In this document: positions 1-7,197 of the stretch, one piece after another
How positions within the stretch are numbered: position 1 is the stretch's first letter
How the letters are laid out: each line of letters begins with the position of its first letter
Assembly (NCBI GenBank): GCA_964619125.1
Contig: CAZUCA010000031.1
Coordinates: 1 to 38,765 of the forward strand
Length of the DNA: 38,765 nucleotides
From: Owenweeksia sp964619125
GTDB taxonomy: Bacteria > Bacteroidota > Bacteroidia > Flavobacteriales > Schleiferiaceae
Direction: 5' to 3'
The notes under the pieces: generated by a model
What the model was told of the DNA's origin: nothing
The model's input: the letters and a program-made list of their open reading frames with translations, nothing else
Databases searched by the model: none
Made by a program: the position numbers and the translations under genes

Positions 1-120
1 AAAGCTTCAACTCAAATAACCACCAATTACTATACTCTCAGCGCAACTCCGCGTACTCAATGCATCGGCGTTGAGGTAAATTCCGGTGAGCAGACCTGGC
101 TAGTTACAGATTGTGGCTAA
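1..120 (+). CDS. C-terminal fragment of an unidentified protein (5' end outside window)
   Basis: Frame 1 is open from the first base to a TAA at 118-120 and encodes 39 residues ending in TWLVTDCG. It contains two cysteines near the end, which would fit a secreted protein, but no family can be recognised from so short a piece. The stop lies 25 nt before the ATG of the next gene on the same strand, a spacing that suits a gene end. The fragment could also be chance reading frame. Confidence 0.35.
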   Translation, partial: KASTQITTNYYTLSATPRTQCIGVEVNSGEQTWLVTDCG

Positions 121-145
121 TTTCGCCCGGGCACAATTACCTACG

Positions 146-1162
146 ATGGATTCACTAACACAAATAGTACTGGGAGCCGGGGTGGCCGAAGTGGTGCTGG
201 GGCGCAAGGCCGGTAACCGGGCACCGCTTTGGGGCGCTATTGCCGGTACCATCCCCGATCTGGATGTGATCCCCGCCCAGGGGATGGACACCGTGAGTGC
301 CCTGGCCTTTCATCGGGGTATCAGTCATTCGTTGCTCTTCTCCGTGGCTTTAGCTCCTTTACTGGGATGGCTGGTGTCACGTCTTTACCACCAGCAGCGG
401 GGTAACTTCAGGGAATGGGCGCTGCTTTTCTTTCTGGCCCTTTTCACTCACGCCCTTCTCGACTGCTTTACCACCTGGGGCGTGCAACTCTTCTGGCCCC
501 TGCCACAGCGCATTGCCTGGAAGAGCATTTTCGTGATTGATCCGCTCTACACTTTACCTTTTCTGGTATGCCTGATCTGGTTGATGTTTAAACCGCGTAA
601 AAGTGCCATCCGTAAAAAAATAGCCTTGGCCGGATTGCTGATCAGCTCCGCCTATCTCGGTTTAACCCTGTTAAATAAATGGCGCGCAAACCGGGTATTT
701 GAACAGGGCTTCTATAATGAGCAAATTAACGTCATCCGCTATGAGAGCCGCCCCACCCCATTACAGAATGTGTTGTGGACGGCCAATGCCGAAACCGAAG
801 AGGCCTTTTATATAGGCTTTTACAGTTTTAGGGATGAAGACCGTGAAATTGACTTTCAGCGCTACCCCAAAAATCAAACTCTGCCGCCAGCAGTAGCCAA
901 TGACCCCAAAGTGCAGCAGTTGATAAGCCTTACTAAGGACTGGTATAACCTGGAGCGATTGGGAGAAAACCGCTGGCTTTTAAATGACTTCCGCTTTGGA
1001 CAAATAGGTGGCTACCAGGGCGAGCAGGCTGATTTTGTCTTTTCCTACGAAATCACTGCCACCGTCGATGGGGAGATTAACATTCGCGAATGGGAAACCA
1101 CCTCCACCGGCGCGGGCCGGGAGATGCTAAGGCGCCTGTGGCAAAGGATTTGGGGAGGATAG
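146..1162 (+). CDS. YdjM/DUF457-type membrane-bound metal-dependent hydrolase
   Basis: A 338-residue integral membrane protein of the YdjM (DUF457) family, described as metal-dependent hydrolases of unproven substrate. I chose ATG 146 because family members begin MDSLTQ, as here; the frame is open to 113 but that would overlap the preceding stop. Candidate metal ligands follow the family pattern: D38/D40 in IPDLDV, H56 and H61 in HRGISHS, and H102/D106 in HALLDCFTTWG. Hydrophobic segments cover roughly residues 60-80, 92-110 and 130-175. The C-terminal third is soluble and less conserved. The next gene starts 56 nt downstream. Family assignment is firm; enzymatic activity is inferred only. 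Confidence 0.85.
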   Translation: MDSLTQIVLGAGVAEVVLGRKAGNRAPLWGAIAGTIPDLDVIPAQGMDTVSALAFHRGISHSLLFSVALAPLLGWLVSRLYHQQRGNFREWALLFFLALFTHALLDCFTTWGVQLFWPLPQRIAWKSIFVIDPLYTLPFLVCLIWLMFKPRKSAIRKKIALAGLLISSAYLGLTLLNKWRANRVFEQGFYNEQINVIRYESRPTPLQNVLWTANAETEEAFYIGFYSFRDEDREIDFQRYPKNQTLPPAVANDPKVQQLISLTKDWYNLERLGENRWLLNDFRFGQIGGYQGEQADFVFSYEITATVDGEINIREWETTSTGAGREMLRRLWQRIWGG

Positions 1163-1218
1163 GGCTGAGAGTGTTTAAAGCATATAACACTATCTTAGTC
1201 CACCTAAACCCGGCTCAC

Positions 1219-1791
1219 ATGTCCCTCCCCATCATACACGAGGAATTTTTTGAAGGCATTGATTTCATCAAGGAAAATTTGCAAAAAGCCGAATACGAAG
1301 AATGCACCTTCCGTAATTGCAACTTTCACAAGCTTCACCTGTCCAACATCAGCTTTATGGATTGCGAGTTCATTGATTGTGACCTCAGCCTGGCCAGGGT
1401 CAAAAACACCTCGTTTAAGGGAGTAAAGCTGCTAAATTGCAAGCTCAGCGGTATCGATTTCTCGGTGTGTAACGATTTTCTATTTGCCATCTCACCGGAG
1501 GGTTGCCAGTTTAATTTCAGCTCTTTTTACGGCTGCAACCTGAGTAATACCTACTTTAAGAATTGCCAACTGCAGGAAGTTGACTTTAGCAACAGCAAGC
1601 TTAGCGGAGTGGTCTTTAACGACTGTGATCTTAGCGCTGCCAAATTTGAAAATAGCAATCTCGAAAAAGCCGATCTGCGCACTGCTCACAACTTTGCCAT
1701 TGATCCGGCCAAAAACCGGTTAAGGGAAGCCCGCTTTACACACAATAATATTAGTGGGCTCCTGCGGCACTATCATATTATTATCGAGTAA
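1219..1791 (+). CDS. Pentapeptide-repeat protein
   Basis: A 190-residue protein made almost wholly of pentapeptide repeats of the A(D/N)LXX type, for example CNFHKLHLSN, CDLSLARVKN, SNLEKADLRT. Such repeats fold into a right-handed quadrilateral beta-helix. The repeat run spans about residues 25-165 with an interruption near 85-95 (FAISPEGCQ), similar to the layout of Qnr-like DNA mimics. The end (GLLRHYHIIIE) resembles the tail of cytosolic Qnr/McbG-like relatives, but quinolone protection cannot be claimed from sequence alone. The frame is open upstream to 1090; I take ATG 1219 because the upstream part lies inside the preceding gene and has no repeat character. No signal peptide. Confidence 0.85.
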   Translation: MSLPIIHEEFFEGIDFIKENLQKAEYEECTFRNCNFHKLHLSNISFMDCEFIDCDLSLARVKNTSFKGVKLLNCKLSGIDFSVCNDFLFAISPEGCQFNFSSFYGCNLSNTYFKNCQLQEVDFSNSKLSGVVFNDCDLSAAKFENSNLEKADLRTAHNFAIDPAKNRLREARFTHNNISGLLRHYHIIIE

Positions 1792-2089
1792 ACAGAAGCA
1801 TTGCGCTATTTTCCCCTTTAGTCAGGGCAACTTGCGACTTTTTGCTCTTTCCTATCTCACCAGCCTTAGCAAGCCTTCCACAGCGCTACTAAGTGTAATT
1901 GTCAAAAGGCCAATGTTAAGTAAGGGATGGTATGACTCCATCTACAGAGGGCCAAGGCAGGGGTATGCCACCCTAAAGTAATTACACTATGGCTCAAGTG
2001 CTGGTGGGCCTTCGAACCTAGGAGGCCCTATCTGCATTCTGTGAGTAGTCATTGTATTAATTCAGCTAATTTTATCAATTATTCAGCTA
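1792..2089. other. Gene-free stretch with short inverted repeats
   Basis: No convincing gene. A 75-codon frame on + (1754-1981) overlaps the previous gene and has no recognisable features. Several short inverted repeats are present: GATGG/CCATC (1926-1930 with 1938-1942), AGTGTAATT/AATTACACT (1892-1900 with 1980-1988) and GGGCC/GGCCC around 2006-2028. They could belong to a small RNA or be decay products. Confidence 0.3.
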
Positions 2090-2091
2090 AT
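2060..2091 (+). repeat. Two 11-bp direct repeats, 21 bp apart, ahead of the PhnA-domain gene
   Basis: ATTCAGCTAAT occurs at 2060-2070 and again at 2081-2091. The start-to-start distance is 21 bp, two helical turns. The second copy runs into the ATG at 2090. This could be a regulator site or simple AT-rich duplication. Confidence 0.4.
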
Positions 2092-2314
2092 GAAAACTAC
2101 CGATAGCCAGGGACAGCTGCTCCAGGATGGTGACAATGTGATAGCCACCCAAAGCCTGCGGGTAAAGGGCAGCGACATCCAAATAAAACAAGGTGAGCTG
2201 ATCCGGAATATCCGCACCATAAACCGGGACAATGAGGTAGAAGCACGTATTGGCCAAAACACCGTTGTACTGCGAACTGAATTTCTTGAAAAGTCCAGAA
2301 AGCCTGATTTTTAA
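2090..2314 (+). CDS. PhnA-domain protein (alkylphosphonate utilisation family, domain only)
   Basis: A 74-residue cytosolic protein matching the C-terminal PhnA/YjdM domain. The hallmark pattern is visible: DSQGQLLQDGD, then SLRVKGSDIQIKQGE, then a closing TEFLEK. Full-length YjdM proteins are about 110 residues with an N-terminal zinc ribbon; that ribbon is absent here, as in many Bacteroidota homologues. The name is historical: YjdM is not needed for phosphonate breakdown and its role is unknown. It sits 18 nt upstream of a thioesterase gene and the two may be co-transcribed. Confidence 0.8.
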   Translation: MKTTDSQGQLLQDGDNVIATQSLRVKGSDIQIKQGELIRNIRTINRDNEVEARIGQNTVVLRTEFLEKSRKPDF

Positions 2315-2332
2315 AGCCTGAAAATTTACACC

Positions 2333-2884
2333 GTGTCAAATCATCAATTTAAACACCACTCTGAATCCAAAGTTGTTTTCTCCGAGCTTATGCTTCCCTC
2401 CCACTCCAATTTCGGGGGTAAAATTCACGGCGGCTATATCCTCAATCTCATGGACCAAATCGCCTTCGCCTGTGCCTCCAAGCATTCAGGTCATTATTGC
2501 GTTACCGCCTCGGTGGGCTCAGTAGACTTTCTCAATCCCATTGAAATTGGTGAACTGGTTACCATGAAAGCCTCTATTAACTATGTGGGCAGCAGTTCTA
2601 TGGTAGTTGGGATCCGCGTGGATTCGGAAAATATCCGCAGTGGAAAAAGTAAGCATTGCAATTCTTCATATTTCACCATGGTAGCTAAGAATGACGACGG
2701 TAGTACTGCCCGCAATATCCCGGGGCTGAGCCTTAAAACTGATCAGGAAGTCCGCCGCTTTGTAGAAGCCATAAACCGTCGGCAACACAAGGAAGATCGC
2801 TCTAAGCGCTTTGATGCCAGCAATTTCAGGTCGGAAGATTTTTTGGAGCAGTTACGAGATCACAACGTAAGCATCGCCCTTTAA
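2333..2884 (+). CDS. Acyl-CoA thioesterase, hotdog fold
   Basis: A 183-residue YciA/BFIT-like acyl-CoA thioesterase that hydrolyses acyl-CoA to free acid and CoA. The hotdog core lies at about residues 10-125: FSELMLPSHSNFGGKIHGG precedes the central helix NLMDQIAFACASKHSG, and VTASVGSVDFLNPIEIGE forms the next strands. The conserved HGG before the helix and the helix aspartate are family features. The C-terminal 50 residues are charged and helical. The start is GTG at 2333; no in-frame ATG gives an intact N-terminus. Substrate length preference cannot be read from the sequence. Confidence 0.85.
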   Translation: MSNHQFKHHSESKVVFSELMLPSHSNFGGKIHGGYILNLMDQIAFACASKHSGHYCVTASVGSVDFLNPIEIGELVTMKASINYVGSSSMVVGIRVDSENIRSGKSKHCNSSYFTMVAKNDDGSTARNIPGLSLKTDQEVRRFVEAINRRQHKEDRSKRFDASNFRSEDFLEQLRDHNVSIAL

Positions 2885-3111
2885 ATACGGTAATATATAT
2901 CCGCTTACCATCATCACAAGCCTGGTGGTTTCTGCCGCTTGATTACTCCAGATCGGCCCGGACTCGTGGCGGCCTGAGATTTTGGTCTCTTTCTCCTGAG
3001 CGACAACGGAAAATTACCACTTATCGAAAATTGGCTACCAGTTATTTAGGTAAATTTTGAATGAAAAAGTTTTAAGCTATATTCACATAACCTTAACCAA
3101 TTTACCAACTT

Positions 3112-3948
3112 ATGAAAGCTCAAAACAATAGCTGGTTGAAGGAAATATTCGGCCAGCAACATTCGCAGTCGCTCATACGAAAAATCAACACTTTTGAACG
3201 TCCGGATCGCAGTGAAAATCCGGTAGCCTCCATCATTATTCCCTGCTATAATGAGGAGAAGAATGTCTTGCGTTGCATCCTTTCACTTCTGATGCAAAAG
3301 GTGGCCATTGAATATGAAATTATTGTGGTGGACAATAACAGCCGCGATAATTCATGGGAATACCTTTCGCAATGTCAGCCAATTCGTCGCTTCCGCTGTT
3401 TTGAGCAGGGGGTGGAACACGCACGGCAAACCGGGCTGGAGAAGGCACGGGGCAAGTATTATTTTTCGGTAGACGCCGACAGCATTTACCCCCCTACCTG
3501 GCTTCAGTGTATGCATCACGAGCTCATTCTTAATGATGGGGTATCCTGTGTTTATTCCTCATTTTCTTATTTACCCGGACCCCAGGCCAATCGCCAGTCG
3601 CTGGCCTTATTCGAATTACTGAGGGGAGTAGCGCGCTTTGCGCGTAAGTTTAACCGTCCCTATCTCAATTGTCGGGGTCTGTCAATGGGCTTCGCCACCA
3701 AGCATGCGCGTGAAATCGGCTTTAAAGCTCCCTACCGTGGCCGGGGTGAAGATGGTTATATGGCGCTTGGCCTGGCCAAATTGGGGGAAGTAAAAAACAT
3801 AAGCTCTACTCACACCAAGGTATGGACCGATCCGGGTTTCCTGTCAGACCGGAGTATCCAGGATGCCATTTTCGGATATTGTAAAACCGAGCTGGCCCGT
3901 TCCCGCGGCTACTTTTTTAAGAAATTTGCCCCAAAGGCGAGGATCTGA
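3112..3948 (+). CDS. Family 2 glycosyltransferase
   Basis: A 278-residue GT-A fold glycosyltransferase that transfers a sugar from a nucleotide-sugar donor to an unknown acceptor. The N-terminal nucleotide-binding block ASIIIPCYNEEKNV (39-52) is followed by EIIVVDNNSRDNSWE (69-83). The metal-binding DXD motif is DAD at 121-123, and GRGEDGYMALGLAKLG (about 214-229) holds the likely catalytic-side acid. There is no clear membrane anchor, so it is probably cytosolic or peripheral. Its TGA stop (3946-3948) overlaps the proposed CTG start of the next gene. The 227-bp stretch upstream shows no gene. Confidence 0.88.
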   Translation: MKAQNNSWLKEIFGQQHSQSLIRKINTFERPDRSENPVASIIIPCYNEEKNVLRCILSLLMQKVAIEYEIIVVDNNSRDNSWEYLSQCQPIRRFRCFEQGVEHARQTGLEKARGKYYFSVDADSIYPPTWLQCMHHELILNDGVSCVYSSFSYLPGPQANRQSLALFELLRGVARFARKFNRPYLNCRGLSMGFATKHAREIGFKAPYRGRGEDGYMALGLAKLGEVKNISSTHTKVWTDPGFLSDRSIQDAIFGYCKTELARSRGYFFKKFAPKARI

Positions 3949-4754
3949 CCATAAGCGAATTAATAAAATGCCCGGCGCTGTTTACCACCTCCCCCCTTGA
4001 GGGAGTAGAACTCTTTGACCTGCCCCGGCCGGCAGCCTCCATTAACACCCCAGCACTGCCCGGCAGGCAGGTGTTTGGCAAACAGGCCGAACATTTGCTT
4101 CACCACTTTTTGCAGGCGAGCCCGCAGTATGAAGTACTGGCGTTCGGCTTACAGCTTATAAGAGCAAAGATCACCCTGGGCGAGCTTGATTTTATCCTGA
4201 AGGACCTTGAAAATGACGAGGTCTTTCAGCTGGAAATGGCAATAAAGTTTTATCTGTATCAACCCGGCGCCGGCCTGAAAAACTATCAGTTGATTGGGCC
4301 AAACCGCAAAGATTCCCTCGATGCCAAATTGGCAAAGCTGAAGGAGCAACAATTCAAAATTCTTCACCAGCCGGCCACCCATTCACTATTGCTCGCTAAA
4401 GGATTCAACCCAGGGGCGATCAGCCAGAAACTGTATCTGCCGGGCCGGATTTTCATCCCCCTTGGCAGTTCCTTACCGTCGCTGCCGCTAATTAATCCGG
4501 CCAGCCTGGGGGGCTATTACCTACCCCTTGAAGCTTTTGCTGTCACCTTCAACAAGCAGCAGTCTTTTTATATTCCTCCCAAAACAGAATGGCTGGCAAC
4601 ACCGGATGACAATACCGAATGGATGACTTTTGATCAGGCCTGGCAGCAGCTCAAAGTTTGGCAAAACCATGGAAAAAGCCCCATGATTTGGGTTAGAAAA
4701 GGCAATGATTTTTGCGGTAGCTATTTTATCACCAACTGGCACAACAGGCACTGA
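3945..4754 (+). CDS. DUF1853 family protein, probable CTG start
   Basis: A DUF1853 protein of unknown function; the family has restriction-endonuclease-like residues. Here these are LGELDFILKD followed by FQLEMAIKFYLY and the conserved GPNRKDSLDAKL. The first ATG/GTG-type start in frame is GTG 4071, but that would remove a conserved N-terminal segment. The frame is open from 3921, and KCPALFTTSPLEGVELFDLP just upstream of 4071 looks coding and matches what I recall of homologue N-termini. CTG at 3945 overlaps the upstream stop as CTGA, the same geometry as ATGA coupling, and a purine-rich GGCGAGGA lies just before it. From CTG the protein has 269 residues. The exact start is inferred. Confidence 0.75.
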   Translation: MTISELIKCPALFTTSPLEGVELFDLPRPAASINTPALPGRQVFGKQAEHLLHHFLQASPQYEVLAFGLQLIRAKITLGELDFILKDLENDEVFQLEMAIKFYLYQPGAGLKNYQLIGPNRKDSLDAKLAKLKEQQFKILHQPATHSLLLAKGFNPGAISQKLYLPGRIFIPLGSSLPSLPLINPASLGGYYLPLEAFAVTFNKQQSFYIPPKTEWLATPDDNTEWMTFDQAWQQLKVWQNHGKSPMIWVRKGNDFCGSYFITNWHNRH

Positions 4755-4846
4755 ATACCAATGAATTACTTTGGTAAATTATAACATTTCGCCGCTACCC
4801 ACTTTAGGGTATTTTCATAGCGCTATGTTTTTTCAAGCGATCTAAA

Positions 4847-4864
4847 GGTTAAATTTGGTTAACC
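4847..4864 (+). promoter_or_regulatory. -7 box inside an inverted repeat, upstream of DUF805 gene
   Basis: TAAATTTG at 4850-4857 matches the Bacteroidota TAnnTTTG -7 element and ends 25 nt before the ATG. It lies within the dyad GGTTAA-ATTTGG-TTAACC (4847-4864), so a dimeric protein binding there would cover the promoter. No clear -33 TTG is seen. Confidence 0.45.
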
Positions 4865-4882
4865 TGTGTAATCGATGGTCTC

Positions 4883-5275
4883 ATGAAATATTACCTAACC
4901 GCTCTGCAAAAATACCTGGTTTTAGAAGGCCGGTCTTCCCGGCTAGAATATTGGTATTTTATGATGATACATTTCATCATTTCGGCCGGCTTATGGAGTT
5001 TGAGTAATATGGTTGCCGCTACCAGCGAAACCCTTAGTCTGGTGTTGATAGCAATTTACTTCCTCTATAGCCTGCTGGTATTAGTACCCACTATTACCAT
5101 CACCGTGCGCCGCTTGCATGACCTGGGGCGGAGTGGCTGGAATCTCCTCCTCTTTTTCATTCCACTGTTTGGCAGCCTTATTTTATTGGTATGGTTGGCC
5201 ACGGAGGGGGAATGGGAAGACAATTTTTATGGCAAACATCAACGCCCCCAGCTCATTCAGTTGGCTAAATACTGA
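4883..5275 (+). CDS. DUF805 membrane protein
   Basis: A 130-residue inner-membrane protein of the DUF805 family (E. coli YhaH/YhaI type), function unknown. The family signature is complete: EGRSSRLEYWYF near residue 15, RRLHDLGRSGWN near residue 75, and a C-terminal DNFYGKH. Three to four transmembrane segments lie at about 24-44, 50-70 and 86-104. It stands alone, with 128 bp before it and 120 bp after it, and has its own likely promoter. Confidence 0.85.
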   Translation: MKYYLTALQKYLVLEGRSSRLEYWYFMMIHFIISAGLWSLSNMVAATSETLSLVLIAIYFLYSLLVLVPTITITVRRLHDLGRSGWNLLLFFIPLFGSLILLVWLATEGEWEDNFYGKHQRPQLIQLAKY

Positions 5276-5395
5276 AGCAGCTGGCTTCCTGCTGCCAATA
5301 ATAAGCAGTGACAAGGGCCATCGGCCACAGTCAATTTTGCCTAATCTTAAACCTCTCGGGAGATAGGCGGTTGGCTATAGCAAATCCAATCTACC

Positions 5396-5830
5396 ATGAA
5401 TATTTTTGAAGCAATCCGGGAGGATCACCAAAAGCAAAGGACATTAGTTGACATTTTAGCAAAGACCCATGGCGACAGTGAAGGTCGTAACGAAATTTTT
5501 GAAAAATTGAAGCAGGAGTTACGGGTGCACGCTGAAGTGGAGGAGCGCCATTTTTACGTTCCCCTGATGAAGCATGACCTCACCCAGGATAAGGCCCGCC
5601 ACAGTGTGGCCGAGCATCACGACATCGACGAGCTGATTGAAGAGCTGGAAAATACCGACATGAGTTCACCCCACTGGGTGGCGGTTGCTAAAAAATTAAA
5701 AGAACAGGTAATCCACCACCTTGATGAGGAGGAACAGGAAGTGTTTCAATTGGCGGGTAAAGCGCTGAGCGAAAATCAGAAAACCGCCCTCGCAACCGAA
5801 TACCGCAAGGAACGGGACCAAAAGAGTTGA
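5396..5830 (+). CDS. Hemerythrin-like HHE domain protein
   Basis: A 144-residue four-helix bundle protein expected to hold a di-iron site; family members bind oxygen or NO or act in iron and redox stress. Likely ligands are H11 (REDHQKQ), H45 and E49 (VHAEVEE), H74/H75 (EHHDIDEL) and H107/H108 with E112 (IHHLDEEEQ). There is no signal peptide, so it is cytosolic. It lies 89 nt upstream of the histidine kinase gene, but that kinase has its own -7 box, so co-transcription is uncertain. Confidence 0.85.
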   Translation: MNIFEAIREDHQKQRTLVDILAKTHGDSEGRNEIFEKLKQELRVHAEVEERHFYVPLMKHDLTQDKARHSVAEHHDIDELIEELENTDMSSPHWVAVAKKLKEQVIHHLDEEEQEVFQLAGKALSENQKTALATEYRKERDQKS

Positions 5831-5889
5831 CACTGGTCTAGGCGTTTTGTTAGCAATAAGGCTGAACTTTAGCAGTTCAATTCCTTTTT

Positions 5890-5897
5890 TACCTTTG
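5890..5897 (+). promoter_or_regulatory. Putative -7 promoter box for the ethylene-receptor-like kinase
   Basis: TACCTTTG matches TAnnTTTG and ends 22 nt before the ATG at 5920. The 13-bp context TTTACCTTTGCCT is repeated upstream of purL (7165-7177). No convincing -33 TTG at the usual distance. Confidence 0.45.
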
Positions 5898-5919
5898 CCT
5901 GTAAGGAAAATACTACTCG

Positions 5920-7098
5920 ATGAATGAGGTAAGGGACTTTTTTGAGAAGCTATTTGAGGTTGAATCCTGGCCACCAAGGTGGTTTTGTGGAGAATGGAGT
6001 GAATTTCACGGCTGGCTGTACATCATTTCTGATTTATTCATCTGGCTCTCCTACTTCTTCATTCCCTTTTTTCTCCTGGCCTTTATATTTAAAAAGGATA
6101 AAGTTCCGCTCCACCGCGTCTTCTGGTTATTTGGCGTATTCATCCTTCTTTGCGGGCTCACCCACCTGATGGATGCCGTCATATTTTGGTGGCCGGCTTA
6201 CCGGCTTAGCGCCTTAATCCGCTTTTTTACAGCCTTGGCCTCCGTTGGGACGGTAATTGCTCTGTTTCGAATCCTGCCCCATGCTTTAGCGCTCCGCACC
6301 TCTGAAGAATATGAGGAGGAATTGAGCCGGCGGCGACATATCGAGGAACGGCTTTTGGAAGCCCAGGCCGAGCTTAAAAAGAAAAATCTGATTCTAAGTA
6401 CCCGCAACCGCGAACTGCAGCAATTTGCCTCTATAGTTTCGCACGATCTTAAGGCACCGCTGCAGTCCTTCGCTACCACCACCGACCTGCTCCACCGCAA
6501 GTACCGTGACGATCTGGATAGTGAAGGCAAGGAGTTGTTTCAGTTCCTCAATGAATCAACCGAGCGGATGCAGAGCGTGATAGTAGACCTGCTTGATCAT
6601 TCGCGGCTGGGAAGCAAAAAAACAGTAGCTAAGGTAAATCTCAATAAAACGCTAGACCATATTGTTGCCGATCTCAAAGGGGCCATTGAAGAGACCAAGG
6701 CCAGCATCGAATATGGCGAGCTTCCTACCATTACCGGTTACCCCACCGAATTAAGGATGCTCTTCCAAAACCTGATAGGCAATGCGCTGAAGTTCATTCC
6801 TATTGATTCGTCCCCACTTATTCAGATTCGCTGGCGGGTGGAAAAAAACGATATCTGCCACTTTGAGATTGAAGATAACGGCATTGGCATAAAAAAGGAA
6901 GACCAGCAAAAGATCTTCCTGATTTTCAGACGGCTGAATAAAAAGACGGCATTCGAAGGATCGGGTATAGGCCTGGCCAATGCCAAGCGCATTGTGGAAC
7001 TACACGGTGGTGAAATATGGGTGGAAAGCACTCCCGGCCAAGGCAGTACCTTCCATTTTACCTTGCCAATGGACAAGGTAAAAGCACCGGCTGAATAA
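5920..7098 (+). CDS. Histidine kinase with ethylene-receptor-like N-terminal domain
   Basis: A 392-residue membrane histidine kinase. Residues about 33-120 form three transmembrane helices that match the ethylene-binding domain of plant ETR1. With a constant offset of 13, ETR1 residues D25, Y32, I35, P36, I62, C65 and H69 (recalled from the literature) correspond to D38, Y45, I48, P49, I75, C78 and H82 here. C78 and H82 (LCGLTHL) are the copper(I) ligands in that family; ETR1 K91 appears to be R101. A coiled coil (about 128-168) leads to HisKA with the phospho-accepting H175 (VSHDLKAP), then HATPase_c with the N box near 284-288, DNGIGI (319-324) and GSGIGL (347-352). No GAF domain, unlike plant receptors, and no receiver. 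Ethylene binding is inferred from residue conservation; the partner regulator is not adjacent. Confidence 0.88.
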   Translation: MNEVRDFFEKLFEVESWPPRWFCGEWSEFHGWLYIISDLFIWLSYFFIPFFLLAFIFKKDKVPLHRVFWLFGVFILLCGLTHLMDAVIFWWPAYRLSALIRFFTALASVGTVIALFRILPHALALRTSEEYEEELSRRRHIEERLLEAQAELKKKNLILSTRNRELQQFASIVSHDLKAPLQSFATTTDLLHRKYRDDLDSEGKELFQFLNESTERMQSVIVDLLDHSRLGSKKTVAKVNLNKTLDHIVADLKGAIEETKASIEYGELPTITGYPTELRMLFQNLIGNALKFIPIDSSPLIQIRWRVEKNDICHFEIEDNGIGIKKEDQQKIFLIFRRLNKKTAFEGSGIGLANAKRIVELHGGEIWVESTPGQGSTFHFTLPMDKVKAPAE

Positions 7099-7166
7099 AG
7101 CAGCTTACCTCAACAACCCGCACTTCTTTTGTCTTAAAAATAACTGGTAGTGCCCTGTTTATCCTT

Positions 7167-7174
7167 TACCTTTG
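7167..7174 (+). promoter_or_regulatory. Putative -7 promoter box for purL
   Basis: TACCTTTG ends 23 nt before the purL ATG at 7198. The same 13-bp context occurs before the kinase gene at 5890. No clear -33 TTG. Confidence 0.45.
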
Positions 7175-7197
7175 CCTCATCAAAATATCCTGAAATT

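Noticed and set aside
2005..2030. GGTTCGAA-like sequence on the minus strand, suggestive of a tRNA T arm
   Set aside because: Flanking bases do not form the 5-bp T stem and no acceptor, D or anticodon arm can be built.
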